Shown one piece after another: positions 19,323 through 29,266 of a DNA stretch of 64,000 nucleotides (the first letter of the stretch is position 1; every line of letters starts with the position of its first letter). A program made the position numbers and the translations under genes. Source of the stretch: Geotrypetes seraphini (lineage: Eukaryota; Chordata; Amphibia; Gymnophiona; Dermophiidae); NCBI RefSeq assembly GCF_902459505.1, contig NC_047089.1, positions 27,531,161 through 27,595,160 on the forward strand, given 5' to 3'. Below the pieces are notes generated by a model that worked only from the letters and a program-made list of their open reading frames with translations, did no database searches and was not told the DNA's origin.

Positions 19323-22300
19323 TCAGTATCCCACGATCCCTTTATCCCTCAGGAATCCGTCCAATCCCTGTTTGAATCCCTGTACCGTACTCTGCCCGAC
19401 CACCTCCTCCGGCAGCGCATTCCAAGTGTCCACGACCCTCTGGGTGAAAAAAAACTTCCTTGCATTTGTTTTGAACCTATCTCCCTTCAGTTTCTCCGAG
19501 TGCCCCCTCGTACCTGTTGTCCCCTTCAGTCTGAAGAATCTGTCCCTATCCACCCTCTCTATGCCCCTCATGATCTTGAAGGTCTCTATCATATCTCCCC
19601 TGAGCCTCCTTTTTTCCAGGGAGAAGAGCCCCAGCTTATCCAACCTCTCGGCGTATGGGCAGTGTTCCAGCCCTCTTACCAGTTTCGTCGCTCTCCTTTG
19701 GACTCTCTCAAGCACCGCCATGTCCTTCTTGAGGTATGGCGACCAATACTGCACGCAGTATTCCAGATGCGGACGCACCATCGCTCGATACAATGGCATG
19801 ATGACTTCCCGCGTCCTGGTTGTGATGCCCCTCTTTATGATGCCCAGCATCCTGTTGGCTTTTTTCGAGGCTGCTGCGCACTGTGCAGATGGCTTCAGTG
19901 ATGCATCCACCAGCACACCCAAGTCTCTCTCAAGTCTGCTGTCTCCCAACAATGCCCCCCCCATTTTGTAGTTGAACAACGGGTTCTTTTTCCCTATATG
20001 CATGACCTTGCATTTTTCCACATTGAAGCGCATTTGCCATTTGTCTGCCCAGTCCTCCAGCTTCTCCAGGTCCCTTTGCAGGTCCTCACACTCCTCCCTG
20101 GACCTAACTCTGCCGCACAGTTTGGTATCATCTGCAAATTTTATGACCTCGCACTTTGCCTCTTTTTCCAGGTCATTGATAAATATGTTGAAGAGTAACG
20201 GCCCCAGCACCGATCCCTGTGGCACACCGCTTGTGACTCCCCGCCAGTCAGAATATTGGCCCTTTACTCCAACCCTCTGCAGTCTACCCGACAACCAGTG
20301 CTCGATCCATCTGTGCACATCTCCTCCCACCCCGTGGTTCCACAGCTTCCTAAGCAGTCTTTCATGTGGCACCTTGTCGAAAGCCTTTTGAAAATCGAGG
20401 TAAATGATGTCGATGGGTTCCCCATTGTCCACCCGACTGCTTATTCCCTCAAAGAAGTACAGAAGGTTCGTTAAGCACGACCTTCCCTTACAGAATCCGT
20501 GCTGGCTTGTTCTCAGTAGACCATTTCTTTCAATGTGCTCGCAAATGCCGTCCTTGATCATAGCTTCCACCATCTTCTCTACAATTGAAGTCAGGATCAC
20601 CGGCCTGTAGTTCCCAGGGTCACCCCTCGATCCCTTCTTGAAGATAGGTGTGACATTTGCCAATTTCCAGTCCTTTGGTACCTCTCCAGTTTTCAAGGAT
20701 AGGTTACAAACATGCTGGATTGTGCCCGCTATTTCCTGTCTTAGTTCCTTCAGAACCCTTGGGTGGATCCCGTCCGGACCCGGTGATTTGCCGCATTTTA
20801 ACCTGTCTATCTGTTTGAGGACATCCTCTATGTGTTCCAATTTTTCAGCCTGTTCCCCACTCATGAGCTCCTCTGAGTCCGGTATATTAGATGTGTCCTC
20901 TCTCGTGAAAACCGACGAGAAGAACGTGTTCAACCTCTCAGCTACCTCTTTATCCTCCTTAATCACTCCCTTCCTATCCCCATCGTCCAACGGCCCCACC
21001 TCCTCTCTCGCTGGTCGTTTCCCCTTTATGTAACTGAAGAATGCCTTGAAGTTTTTTGCCTCCCTGGCCAGCCCCTCTTCGTATTTCCCTTTTGCTTTTC
21101 TAACCTCTCGGTGGCATTCTTTTTGGCATTTCCTGTGCGCCTGGTGGTTTTCCTCCGTTGGGTCCTTTTTCCATCTCCGGAAGGATACTTTTTTGTCATT
21201 TATTGCCCTCTTTACTTCTGCTGAGATCCAAATCGGGTCCTTTGACCGCTTGTTCTTGCAGCCTTTCCTGAAATTGGGGACGTACATTTTTTGTGCTTCT
21301 TGCAGGGTGTCCCTGAATAGGGTCCAGGCGCTTTCCACAGTCTCCATCTTAAAGATATTTCTGAGCTTCTTCCCCACCATTTTCCTCATAGCAACATAGT
21401 TCCCTTTCTTGAAGTTGAGCGCAGTTGTTGCGGTCCTCCTTACTATGGGTGTCCCCCTTTCTAATGTGAATCTGATCGCATTGTGGTCACTGTTGCCTAG
21501 TGGTCCTCCCACTTCTACCCCGCTTGCAGGCCCCCCTAATCCGTTCAGGATGAGGTCAAGAGTAGCACTCCCTCGCGTCGGTTCCCTGACCAGTTGCTCC
21601 ATGAAGCAGTCCCTCACAGCTTCTACAAATCCTGTTTCCCTAGTGCAGTTGGAGTGACCCGTACTCCAGTCTATCCCCGGGTAGTTAAAGTCCCCCATCA
21701 CTGTTACATTTCCAGTCCTGCACTCCTGTCTCAGTTCAGCTTCCAAGTCGTGTCCGACTCCTTCTGGCGTACTGGGTGGGCGATAGTACATCCCCAGTTT
21801 TATGTCTGCACCCTTGTTTCCCGGCAATTTGACCCATAGCGATTCCAGCCCCTCTGCCTTCTTTGCCATATCCATCCCGACTGAGTCGATAGAGTTCTTT
21901 ATATATAGTGCTATGCCTCCCCCCTTCTTGTGGGTCCTGTCCCTCCTGTAGAGCTTGTACCCCGTCAGCGCCACATCCCATTGATTCTCCTCAGTCCACC
22001 ATGTTTCTGTAATTCCAATTATATCCAGGTCTTCCCCCTTGGCCACGACCTCTAGTTCACCCATCTTGGCCCTGAGGCTTCTTGCATTTGTGTAGAAGCA
22101 CCGCAGGTCTCGTCGTTTTTCCTCCACCTCTGCATTCACCTCTGCATTCACCTGGGCCGCCTCTCCTGTTCCCTGTACTTCTGCTTTGCCCTCCGCCTTT
22201 ACCCTTGTAGCTTTCAGCTTCCCCACATTTCCGCCACTCCACTTCCCCGCTTTTCCTCTGGGTTTTCTTGCCCCCTCCTGGGCCCCGGCCTCTGTTCGAT

Positions 22301-22526
22301 CCCCCTCGCCTTGTTTAGCCCCTATAATGCCCTCAGCTTTCGCTTTCTTGCCATCCAGTCCCCCTGTGTCTCCATGCCCCTCAGTCTCCTCCTTCTCCCA
22401 GCAAGCTCCCTTTACCTGTTGTTTCCCTCGCTGTCTGATCATGAGATCCACCGGTCCCTCTACTTCTTCCTTGCAGTCAGCCCGTTCAGTATCTGTTCTG
22501 GATACTGTTGTCCGAAGCGTCAACAT
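19323..22526 (-). CDS. CR1 LINE ORF2: endonuclease and reverse transcriptase, intact 1067 aa
   Basis: The protein nicks DNA and reverse-transcribes LINE RNA at the target. After a charged, low-complexity N-terminus (residues 1-140) the apurinic-type endonuclease begins at about 141 with CFYTNARSLRAK; ITETWW, GDFNYPGIDW and SDHNAI are its catalytic blocks. The reverse transcriptase follows: TPIFKKGSRGDPGNYRP, YLDFQKAFDKVPH, TSGVPQGSVLGPLLF and the catalytic FADDTKL at about 797. The C-terminus ends LDGFLRDKGIVGY. The start Met lies 30 bp after the ORF1 stop. Roughly 1000 residues is usual for CR1 ORF2. No stop or frameshift is present, so it is young and could act in trans, although ORF1 of this copy is destroyed. 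Confidence 0.93.
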   Translation of the reverse strand: MLTLRTTVSRTDTERADCKEEVEGPVDLMIRQRGKQQVKGACWEKEETEGHGDTGGLDGKKAKAEGIIGAKQGEGDRTEAGAQEGARKPRGKAGKWSGGNVGKLKATRVKAEGKAEVQGTGEAAQVNAEVNAEVEEKRRDLRCFYTNARSLRAKMGELEVVAKGEDLDIIGITETWWTEENQWDVALTGYKLYRRDRTHKKGGGIALYIKNSIDSVGMDMAKKAEGLESLWVKLPGNKGADIKLGMYYRPPSTPEGVGHDLEAELRQECRTGNVTVMGDFNYPGIDWSTGHSNCTRETGFVEAVRDCFMEQLVREPTRGSATLDLILNGLGGPASGVEVGGPLGNSDHNAIRFTLERGTPIVRRTATTALNFKKGNYVAMRKMVGKKLRNIFKMETVESAWTLFRDTLQEAQKMYVPNFRKGCKNKRSKDPIWISAEVKRAINDKKVSFRRWKKDPTEENHQAHRKCQKECHREVRKAKGKYEEGLAREAKNFKAFFSYIKGKRPAREEVGPLDDGDRKGVIKEDKEVAERLNTFFSSVFTREDTSNIPDSEELMSGEQAEKLEHIEDVLKQIDRLKCGKSPGPDGIHPRVLKELRQEIAGTIQHVCNLSLKTGEVPKDWKLANVTPIFKKGSRGDPGNYRPVILTSIVEKMVEAMIKDGICEHIERNGLLRTSQHGFCKGRSCLTNLLYFFEGISSRVDNGEPIDIIYLDFQKAFDKVPHERLLRKLWNHGVGGDVHRWIEHWLSGRLQRVGVKGQYSDWRGVTSGVPQGSVLGPLLFNIFINDLEKEAKCEVIKFADDTKLCGRVRSREECEDLQRDLEKLEDWADKWQMRFNVEKCKVMHIGKKNPLFNYKMGGALLGDSRLERDLGVLVDASLKPSAQCAAASKKANRMLGIIKRGITTRTREVIMPLYRAMVRPHLEYCVQYWSPYLKKDMAVLERVQRRATKLVRGLEHCPYAERLDKLGLFSLEKRRLRGDMIETFKIMRGIERVDRDRFFRLKGTTGTRGHSEKLKGDRFKTNARKFFFTQRVVDTWNALPEEVVGQSTVQGFKQGLDGFLRDKGIVGY

Positions 22527-22555
22527 CAGATCAGCTGTCGGCTTTCCCCCTCTCC

Positions 22556-23062
22556 TCAGTTTAAAGCCCTCTCGATCTCCTTCCTCACATTGGCAGCCAG
22601 TAGTCTAGTTCCCTCTGTGCTCAGGTGCAGGCCATCCCGCCGGTAGAGCTTACTCTTTCCCCAGAAGGACGTCCAGTTCCTCACAAAGTGGAAGCTCTCC
22701 TCCTGGCACCATCTCCTCAACCATGCATTCACAGCCTGGAGGTCTGCCTGCCTCTTTGCATCTGCTCTCGGTACAGGTAGGATCTCTGAGAATGCTACCC
22801 TCCGGGTATTCCGCTTCAGTTTTCGTCCCAGGACCCTGAACTGGTCAGTCAGCGTGGCCATGCTGAAGTTCCTCCGGCTCACATCATTCGTTCCGACGTG
22901 GATTATCACCGCTGTCTCCTCTGTCTCTGCTCCATCCAGGATCCTCTCGATCCTATCAGAGACGTCTCGTGTCTTGGCCCCTGGGAGACAAGTCACTAGC
23001 CGGTCCTCCCTTCCTCCAGCTACGTGACTATCTACCTCTCTCAAGATCGAGTCTCCTACCAC
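22556..23062 (-). CDS. CR1 LINE ORF1, C-terminal half: SGNH/GDSL esterase domain
   Basis: This is the 3' part of ORF1, cut off from its N-terminal half by the DIRS insertion. It reads VGDSILREVD (GDS block with the nucleophile Ser), IIHVGTNDVS (GTND block) and DGLHLSTEGTRLL (D..H block), the three landmark motifs of SGNH hydrolases. CR1 elements of vertebrates are known to carry such an esterase in ORF1; its proposed role is binding or modifying lipids or membranes. About 168 residues are open. The first Met in this piece is probably not the natural start, since the frame once continued from 28.7 kb. Confidence 0.88.
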   Translation of the reverse strand: MVGDSILREVDSHVAGGREDRLVTCLPGAKTRDVSDRIERILDGAETEETAVIIHVGTNDVSRRNFSMATLTDQFRVLGRKLKRNTRRVAFSEILPVPRADAKRQADLQAVNAWLRRWCQEESFHFVRNWTSFWGKSKLYRRDGLHLSTEGTRLLAANVRKEIERALN

Positions 23063-23452
23063 AAAGCACAGTTACTTACCGTAACAGGTGTTATCCAGGG
23101 ACAGCAGGCAGATATTCTTGACTGATGGGTGACGGCACCGACGGAGCCCCGGTACGGACAATTTTAGAGTGATTGCACTCTAAGAACTTTAGAAAGTTCC
23201 AGCTCGGCCGCACCGCGCACGCGCGAGTGCCTTCCCGCCCGACAGAGGCGCGCGGTCCTTCAGTTAGTATAAGCCAGCTAAGAAGCCAACCCGGGGAGGT
23301 GGGTGGGACGCAAGAATATCTGCCTGCTGTCCCTGGATAACACCTGTTACGGTAAGTAACTGTGCTTTATCCCAGGACAAGCAGGCAGCATATTCTTGAC
23401 TGATGGGTGACCTCCAAGCTAACAAAAAGAGGGATGGAGGGAAGGTTGGCCA

Positions 23453-26323
23453 TTAAGAAAACAAATTTTGCAAAACAGATTGGCCGAAGTGTCCATCCCG
23501 TCTGGAGAAAGCATCCAGACAATAATGAGATGTAAAAGTGTGAACTGAGGACCAAGTAGCAGCCTTGCAGATTTCCTCAATAGGAGTGGAACGGAGGAAA
23601 GCTACAGATGCTGCCATTGCTCTGACTCTATGGGCCGTGACAGAACCTTCCAGTGTCAGTCCGGTCTGAGCATAACAGAATGAAATGCACGCTGCCAGCC
23701 AATTAGACAACGTACGTTTAGAAACGGGACGTCCCAATTTATTTGGATCAAAGGACAGAAAAAGTTGAGGGACTGATCTGTGGGGTTTCGTACGCTCTAG
23801 ATAGTAAGCCAGAGCCCTTTTACAATCCAAAGTATGTAGAGCTTGTTCTCCAGAATGAGAATGAGGTTTTGGAAAGAAAACCGGTAGAACAATGGATTGG
23901 TTGAGATGGAATTCAGAGACAACCTTAGGGAGAAACTTTGGATGTGTACGCAGAACCACCTTGTCATGGTGAAAAACCGTAAAGGGTGGATCTGCGACCA
24001 GTGCATGAAGCTCACTGACCCTCCTGGCAGAGGTAAGGGCAATAAGGAAAAGCACTTTCCAAGTGAGAAACTTGAAAGGAGAGGTAGCCAAAGGTTCAAA
24101 TGGAGGCTTCATTAAGGCAGAAAGAACCACATTGAGATCCCAGATAACAGGAGGGGCTTTAAGAGGTGGTTTCACATTGAAAAGCCCACGCATGAACCTG
24201 GACACCAGGGGATGAGCTGAGAGAAGTTTTCCATGGACTGGCTCATGAAAAGCTGAAATGGCACTGAGGTGGACTCTGATGGAAGAAGACTTAAGGCCAG
24301 AGTCAGACAAAGAGAGCAAATAGTCCAACAACGTCTCCACTGCCAGGGAAGTGGGATCAAGATGATGAAGAAAACACCAGGAGGAAAATCTCGTCCACTT
24401 CTGATGATAACATTGCAGAGTGGTTGGTTTCCTGGAGGCATCCAGAATGGAACGAACAGGCTGAGATAAAAGAGTATCATGAGACGTCAGCCCGAGAGAT
24501 ACCAAGCTGTCAGGTGCAGAGACTGGAGGTTGGGATGTAGAAGGGTTTCCTGCTGTTGTGTAAGCAGAGAAGGAAACAGAGGAAGAAGAAAAGGTTCCCT
24601 GGAACTGAGTTGAAGTAGAAGGGAGAACCAATGTTGCCTGGGCCACCTCGGAGCAATCAGAATCATGGTGGCTCGTTCCCTCTTGAGCTTGAATAAGGTT
24701 CTCAACATTAGAGGCAGAGGAGGGAAGGCGTACAGGAACAGATTCGACCAGTCGAGGAGAAAAGCATCCGCTGCCAGACGGTGAGGAGAGTAAAGTCTGG
24801 AGCAGAATAGGGGCAGCTGGTGATTGTGAGGAGCTGCAAAGAGGTCTATCTGAGGAGTGCCCCATTGAGTGAAGATAGACTGCAGAGTTACAGGATCGAG
24901 TGTCCACTCGTGAGGCTGGAGAATTCTGCTGAGTTTGTCCGCTAAAGAATTCTGTGCTCCCTGAATGTAGATAGCTTTCAGGAAGAGATGGTGATCTATG
25001 GCCCAATTCCAGATCTTTTGGGCTTCTTGGCATAAAAGGCGAGAGCCTGTCCCACCCTGTTTGTTGATGTAGTACATCGCAACTTGATTGTCTGTGCACA
25101 ACAGAAGGACCTGAGGAAAGAGAAGATGTTGGAAGGCCTTGAGGGCATAAAACATCGCTCTGAGTTCCAGGAAATTGATTTGATGCTTCTTTTCCTGGGC
25201 TGTCCAAAGACCTTGAGTCTGGAACTCGTTCAAGTGAGCTCCCCATGCATAAAGAGAGGCGTCGGTGGTGATGACCAGTTGATGAGGGGGCTGATGGAAC
25301 AGAAGACCTCTGGATAGATTTGAGGATACCAACCACCATTGAAGAGACTGACGAAGAGATGATGTCACAGATATGTGTCGTGAGCAAGGATCCGTCGCTT
25401 GGGACCACTGAGTAGCCAGGGTCCATTGAGGAGTGCGCAGGTGAAGACGTGCGAGGGGTGTGACATGAACTGTGGAAGCCATGTGACCCAAGAGAATCAT
25501 CATTCGCTTTGCTGAGATGGACGGCAGTGGAAGCACCTGCTGACATAGAGACTGAAGAGTCTGGAGACGATTGGACGGTAGGAACGCTCTCATGAGGGTT
25601 GTGTCCAAGATAGCTCCTATGAATTGAAGCCTCTGAGTGGGGATGAGATGAGATTTGGGTAAATTGATCTCGAACCCTAGAATTTGAAGAAACCTGATGG
25701 TCTGGTTGGTGGCTTGGAGCACTGTCTGAGAAGAATTGGTCTTTATCAACCAATCGTCTAGGTAAGGAAACACCTGAAGGTGGTGGGAGCGTAGAAAAGC
25801 AGCTACCACAATCAGACATTTGGTAAACACTCTTGGAGAGGAGGCAAGGCCGAAGGGTAGCACCTTGTATTGGTAATGACAACGATTGACCATGAAGCGG
25901 AGGTATTGTCTGGAAGCCAGATTGACTGGTATGTGAGTGTATGCTTCTTTGAGATCGAGGGAACATAGCCAGTCGCCTTGATTCAGTAGAGGATAAAGAG
26001 TGGCTAGAGAGAGCATTTTGAACTTTTCTTTGACCAGATATTTGTTGAGATCGCGGAGATCTAGAATGGGTCTGAGATCTCCTGTTTTTTTGGGGACCAA
26101 AAAGTAACGGGAGTAGAATCCCTGTCCTTTTTGATCTAGAGGGACCTCCTCTATGGCATTTAGAATGAGAAGGGATTGAACCTCCTGGAGAAGAAGAAGA
26201 GACTGAGGTGTGTGCAAAGCAGACTCTTTTGGTTGACTTGGAGGAGGTAGAGATTGGAAGTTGAGAGAGTAGCCGTGTTGAATGATATTCAGGACCCACT
26301 GATCTGACGTGATAAGTTCCCAA
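23453..26323 (-). CDS. DIRS tyrosine-recombinase frame (overlaps RT frame)
   Basis: A long open frame, about 956 codons. Its C-terminal third resembles the tyrosine recombinases of DIRS elements, which integrate a circular DNA copy instead of using an integrase. The upstream part overlaps the reverse-transcriptase frame, as is known for the family. It belongs to the element at 23063-28767. I infer that only the downstream third is the natural product of this frame. Confidence 0.8.
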   Translation of the reverse strand: MGTYHVRSVGPEYHSTRLLSQLPISTSSKSTKRVCFAHTSVSSSSPGGSIPSHSKCHRGGPSRSKRTGILLPLLFGPQKNRRSQTHSRSPRSQQISGQRKVQNALSSHSLSSTESRRLAMFPRSQRSIHSHTSQSGFQTIPPLHGQSLSLPIQGATLRPCLLSKSVYQMSDCGSCFSTLPPPSGVSLPRRLVDKDQFFSDSAPSHQPDHQVSSNSRVRDQFTQISSHPHSEASIHRSYLGHNPHESVPTVQSSPDSSVSMSAGASTAVHLSKANDDSLGSHGFHSSCHTPRTSSPAHSSMDPGYSVVPSDGSLLTTHICDIISSSVSSMVVGILKSIQRSSVPSAPSSTGHHHRRLSLCMGSSLERVPDSRSLDSPGKEASNQFPGTQSDVLCPQGLPTSSLSSGPSVVHRQSSCDVLHQQTGWDRLSPFMPRSPKDLELGHRSPSLPESYLHSGSTEFFSGQTQQNSPASRVDTRSCNSAVYLHSMGHSSDRPLCSSSQSPAAPILLQTLLSSPSGSGCFSPRLVESVPVRLPSSASNVENLIQAQEGTSHHDSDCSEVAQATLVLPSTSTQFQGTFSSSSVSFSAYTTAGNPSTSQPPVSAPDSLVSLGLTSHDTLLSQPVRSILDASRKPTTLQCYHQKWTRFSSWCFLHHLDPTSLAVETLLDYLLSLSDSGLKSSSIRVHLSAISAFHEPVHGKLLSAHPLVSRFMRGLFNVKPPLKAPPVIWDLNVVLSALMKPPFEPLATSPFKFLTWKVLFLIALTSARRVSELHALVADPPFTVFHHDKVVLRTHPKFLPKVVSEFHLNQSIVLPVFFPKPHSHSGEQALHTLDCKRALAYYLERTKPHRSVPQLFLSFDPNKLGRPVSKRTLSNWLAACISFCYAQTGLTLEGSVTAHRVRAMAASVAFLRSTPIEEICKAATWSSVHTFTSHYCLDAFSRRDGHFGQSVLQNLFS

Positions 26324-26409
26324 CGGCTTATGAAATAAGAAAGGCGTCCTCCTATAGGCTGTGGAATTTGGGTAGAAGGAGCAAGACTGGCTATGTTTTG
26401 GAGAACCAA
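24487..26409 (-). CDS. DIRS reverse transcriptase/RNase H frame
   Basis: About 640 codons. The first half has the block order of a DIRS/Gypsy-like reverse transcriptase and the second half that of its RNase H and the connecting domain. It follows the gag-like frame almost without a gap and overlaps the recombinase frame. Assignment is by block order and by its place in the element. Confidence 0.85.
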   Translation of the reverse strand: MVLQNIASLAPSTQIPQPIGGRLSYFISRWELITSDQWVLNIIQHGYSLNFQSLPPPSQPKESALHTPQSLLLLQEVQSLLILNAIEEVPLDQKGQGFYSRYFLVPKKTGDLRPILDLRDLNKYLVKEKFKMLSLATLYPLLNQGDWLCSLDLKEAYTHIPVNLASRQYLRFMVNRCHYQYKVLPFGLASSPRVFTKCLIVVAAFLRSHHLQVFPYLDDWLIKTNSSQTVLQATNQTIRFLQILGFEINLPKSHLIPTQRLQFIGAILDTTLMRAFLPSNRLQTLQSLCQQVLPLPSISAKRMMILLGHMASTVHVTPLARLHLRTPQWTLATQWSQATDPCSRHISVTSSLRQSLQWWLVSSNLSRGLLFHQPPHQLVITTDASLYAWGAHLNEFQTQGLWTAQEKKHQINFLELRAMFYALKAFQHLLFPQVLLLCTDNQVAMYYINKQGGTGSRLLCQEAQKIWNWAIDHHLFLKAIYIQGAQNSLADKLSRILQPHEWTLDPVTLQSIFTQWGTPQIDLFAAPHNHQLPLFCSRLYSPHRLAADAFLLDWSNLFLYAFPPLPLMLRTLFKLKRERATMILIAPRWPRQHWFSLLLQLSSREPFLLPLFPSLLTQQQETLLHPNLQSLHLTAWYLSG

Positions 26410-26410
26410 G

Positions 26411-28441
26411 TCAAAAGGGCTGAGTGGACTTTTGAGCAGGTGTAGGTTTTACCTGCTGCTGCTGCTGAGGTTGTCTAGCAGCTGGACGTTGTTGCCTCTG
26501 ACGTCTCGGCTGTTGTGCAGTTTGAGGCAGAGGGCGAGCCACAAATCTACGCTGGTAGGATGACTGTGGACGAAAAGGCCTGGATGGAGGAGGCTTTTTA
26601 GGCTTCAGAAGTGTGTCCCATCTGGTCTCATGAGCGGACAATTTTTGAGTTGTGGAGTCCATGGAATCTCCAAACAGCTCATCCCCTAAGCAAGGTGTAT
26701 TGGCTAGCCTATCTTGGTGGTTAACGTCCAGTTCTGAAACACGAAGCCAGGCTAGTCGTCGCATGGCCACTGACATGGCTGTGGCCCTGGAGGTCAGCTC
26801 GAAAGTATCATATATGGATCTTACCATGAATTTTCGGAGCTGCAACAGAGATGAACAAGTCTGGTGAAAAGAAGGCTTTTTCCGATCAGGAAGATATTTC
26901 TCAAAAGCAGTGAGATTTTGGATTAAATGCTTAAGGTAAAAAGAGAAATGGAAAGCATAATTTCCTGATCGATTAGCTAACATAGCGTTTTGGTATAGCC
27001 TTTTACCAAACTTGTCCATAGATTTGCCTTCTCTGCCAGGAGGGACTGAGGCATAAACACTAGCCCCTTTGGACTTTTTTAAGGTGGACTCAACCAAAAG
27101 GGACTCATGAGGTAGTTGGGGCTTGTCAAACCCAGGGATAGGAATGACTTTATACAATGAGTCTAATTTTCTGGGAGCTCCAGGAATAGTCAGAGGAGTT
27201 TCCAGATTTTTATAAAACGTCTCTCTCAGAATATCATGGAGAGGTAATTTAAGATATTCCTTTGGGGGCTGGTCAAAGTCCAAGGCATCCAAAAAAGCCT
27301 TGGATTTCTTTGACTCAGCCTCCAAAGGAATGGAGAGAGAGTCACACATTTCCTTCAAAAAGGAAGAAAAGGAAGACACTTCTGGTTTAGAAGAGGCTCC
27401 TAAAACAGACGGGTCCTCATCACCAGAAGAGCATTCTCCCTCCGAAAGAAGATGATCCTCTGAGTCACCCCATAAGTCAGGGTCTCGAACCTGATAACTC
27501 CGGTCTCGAGACTCTGGAGTAGAAGGCTCTAAATGCCGGGACTTGTGAAGAGACTTCCCCGACCTGCCAGATTCGGTACCGGGAGATGCTACGGTACGCA
27601 CCGGAGCCGAAGTCTGTACAGCTTGATGGTGAGCTCTCGGCTCCGGCGCTAGAATCGGCATGGAGACAGAGGAAACCGACTGTACCGGTACCGATAGAGT
27701 GGGCGTCGATAAAATAGGACGGTCCACTATCGGTACCGGTGGCTCAGACTGGACTGGTACCGGTATGGTCGATGCCAGGACTGAAGGTAAGAGGTGCTGT
27801 AGCTGTTCTTTAAGTTGCGCCCTCAGAACAGTAGCTATACGCTCCTCAAGGGAAGGCACCGGTACCGTCTTTTTCTTTAAAGGTACCTGCGGTGCCGCTC
27901 TACGCTCCGAGGATGAGGACCCCGATGTCGAGGGGCTCACCTCTATTGGAGCGGAGCGCTTCCGTGAGCGCCTCGAGGTCGGCAGGATTGGGCTCGCTGC
28001 CACTGAGACCGGAGGACGTTCTAACGGGGAAGGCTTCTTAGCCGGCTTACCTGGAGGCGACACCGCCGCGGTATCGCGTGGTGTCGAAGATGTGGGTGCC
28101 GACTGCACCGGTGCCGATGTCTGTACCGGTGTAGAATCAGACATTTCGGCACCAAACAATAATTTTTGTTGAATCTCACGATTCTTAAGAGTTCTCTTTT
28201 TCAAAGTTGCACAGCGGGTGCAGGTGGACGCTCGATGGTCGGGACCAAGACACTGAAGGCACCAATTATGAGGATCCGTCAGTGAAATTGGCCGTGCACA
28301 CCGCTGGCACTTTTTGAAGCCGGGTTGGGGGGGCATGAATGTAAAAACGGCTTCAGCCAAATCGAAGGCCGAGGCCTCGATGGTGGCTATAGGCCCCGCT
28401 GGGGCAAAACCGAAAATAATGGAAAAACAATAAAGAAACAA
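26411..28441 (-). CDS. DIRS gag-like frame
   Basis: About 676 codons preceding the reverse transcriptase. It starts with a cysteine-rich zinc-knuckle-like stretch, continues with a Ser/Pro-rich region, and ends with a basic, glutamine-rich tail. First frame in DIRS elements; probably the nucleic-acid-binding structural protein. The initiation site is uncertain. Confidence 0.7.
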   Translation of the reverse strand: MFLYCFSIIFGFAPAGPIATIEASAFDLAEAVFTFMPPQPGFKKCQRCARPISLTDPHNWCLQCLGPDHRASTCTRCATLKKRTLKNREIQQKLLFGAEMSDSTPVQTSAPVQSAPTSSTPRDTAAVSPPGKPAKKPSPLERPPVSVAASPILPTSRRSRKRSAPIEVSPSTSGSSSSERRAAPQVPLKKKTVPVPSLEERIATVLRAQLKEQLQHLLPSVLASTIPVPVQSEPPVPIVDRPILSTPTLSVPVQSVSSVSMPILAPEPRAHHQAVQTSAPVRTVASPGTESGRSGKSLHKSRHLEPSTPESRDRSYQVRDPDLWGDSEDHLLSEGECSSGDEDPSVLGASSKPEVSSFSSFLKEMCDSLSIPLEAESKKSKAFLDALDFDQPPKEYLKLPLHDILRETFYKNLETPLTIPGAPRKLDSLYKVIPIPGFDKPQLPHESLLVESTLKKSKGASVYASVPPGREGKSMDKFGKRLYQNAMLANRSGNYAFHFSFYLKHLIQNLTAFEKYLPDRKKPSFHQTCSSLLQLRKFMVRSIYDTFELTSRATAMSVAMRRLAWLRVSELDVNHQDRLANTPCLGDELFGDSMDSTTQKLSAHETRWDTLLKPKKPPPSRPFRPQSSYQRRFVARPLPQTAQQPRRQRQQRPAARQPQQQQQVKPTPAQKSTQPF

Positions 28442-28767
28442 TTTTTTTTTTTTTTTTTTTAGAAAATAATAAAAAAAGGAAAGGAAATATTATCTCCTGA
28501 ACCAGTTTTCGCGAGCGGGAATTCACGAAAGATTCTCTCACAACGGCCGTTGAGAGAGACGCGTCTTCTTAGCTCCGCGGAAACTAAGAAACTGAAGGAC
28601 CCGCGCGCCTCTGTCGGGCGGGAAGGCACTCGCGCGTGCGCGGTGCGGCCGAGCTGGAACTTTCTAAAGTTCTTAGAGTGCAATCACTCTAAAATTGTCC
28701 GTACCGGGGCTCCGTCGGTGCCGTCACCCATCAGTCAAGAATATGCTGCCTGCTTGTCCTGGGATAA

Positions 28768-29266
28768 TAGCAGACTTCCCTTTCCTCAGCAACCTCCTCT
28801 GTCTCAGGTCCGTGTCCTCGGTGTAGTGTGGTGTCTCACCCTCGGGGTCTCGGTGAGTCACGGTCTCCTCCTCTTGTGTGGTTCCTCCGCTAGGTCCTTC
28901 CTCGGTTTCGCCTTGTGGATCCTGGGTCTCGTCTGCCGACATCCGTCTGTGCAGCTGCTGGTCCTGTCCTTCCACCTTCCTATAGGCCTCCTCGATGAAT
29001 TTCTCGAGGTCCCTCACCTGGTCCACAATGAGGCCTGCTCCGTCTGTGTCCTCGGTTGGCCAGCTCGTCTCCTCTGTGTTGCGCAGTTCCTCCAGTCCCT
29101 CCAGTTCCTGGACCTTGACCCTCAGTCTGCCGACCTCCATCCTCAGGCTTTCCAGTTCCTGACACCGACCGCATATGTATGCCCGCCTCCCGGAGGGGAG
29201 GTAGTCATACATATGACACTCGACGCAGTAAACTGGGTAGCTCTGCTGGGTTCCTGTAGCCTCCAT
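28768..29266 (-). CDS. CR1 LINE ORF1, N-terminal half: zinc-finger and coiled coil
   Basis: The start Met at 29266 opens a frame with YCVECHMYDY and YICGRCQELE, two C-x2-C pairs that probably bind zinc, followed by a leucine-rich coiled coil (LRMEVGRLRVKVQELEGL). An acidic, Thr/Glu-rich linker reaches the DIRS junction at about 28767. This is the layout of CR1 ORF1: finger, coiled coil, then esterase. The second half is the piece at 22556-23062. The open frame runs on a little into DIRS sequence (to 28724), which is not native. Confidence 0.8.

Larger units (their letters stand above)
23063..28767 (-). mobile_element. DIRS-type tyrosine-recombinase retrotransposon, looks whole
   Basis: This element of about 5.7 kb is inserted in CR1 ORF1. 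It has inverted terminal repeats of about 200 bp (left about 23100-23250, right about 28600-28740) whose shared core includes the GTACGGACAATTTTAGAG word. At 23311-23400 an internal region is complementary to both outer ends joined together, the arrangement DIRS elements use to make a circle. The parts are a gag-like frame, a reverse transcriptase/RNase H frame and an overlapping tyrosine-recombinase frame. It looks whole, with no obvious breaks, and is therefore young, younger than the CR1 it entered. Confidence 0.9.

Noticed and set aside
19210-19971. 253-aa plus-strand frame
   Set aside because: Antisense shadow of the CR1 ORF2 C-terminus.
27660-28172. 170-aa plus-strand frame
   Set aside because: Antisense to the Ser/Pro-rich part of the DIRS gag-like frame.
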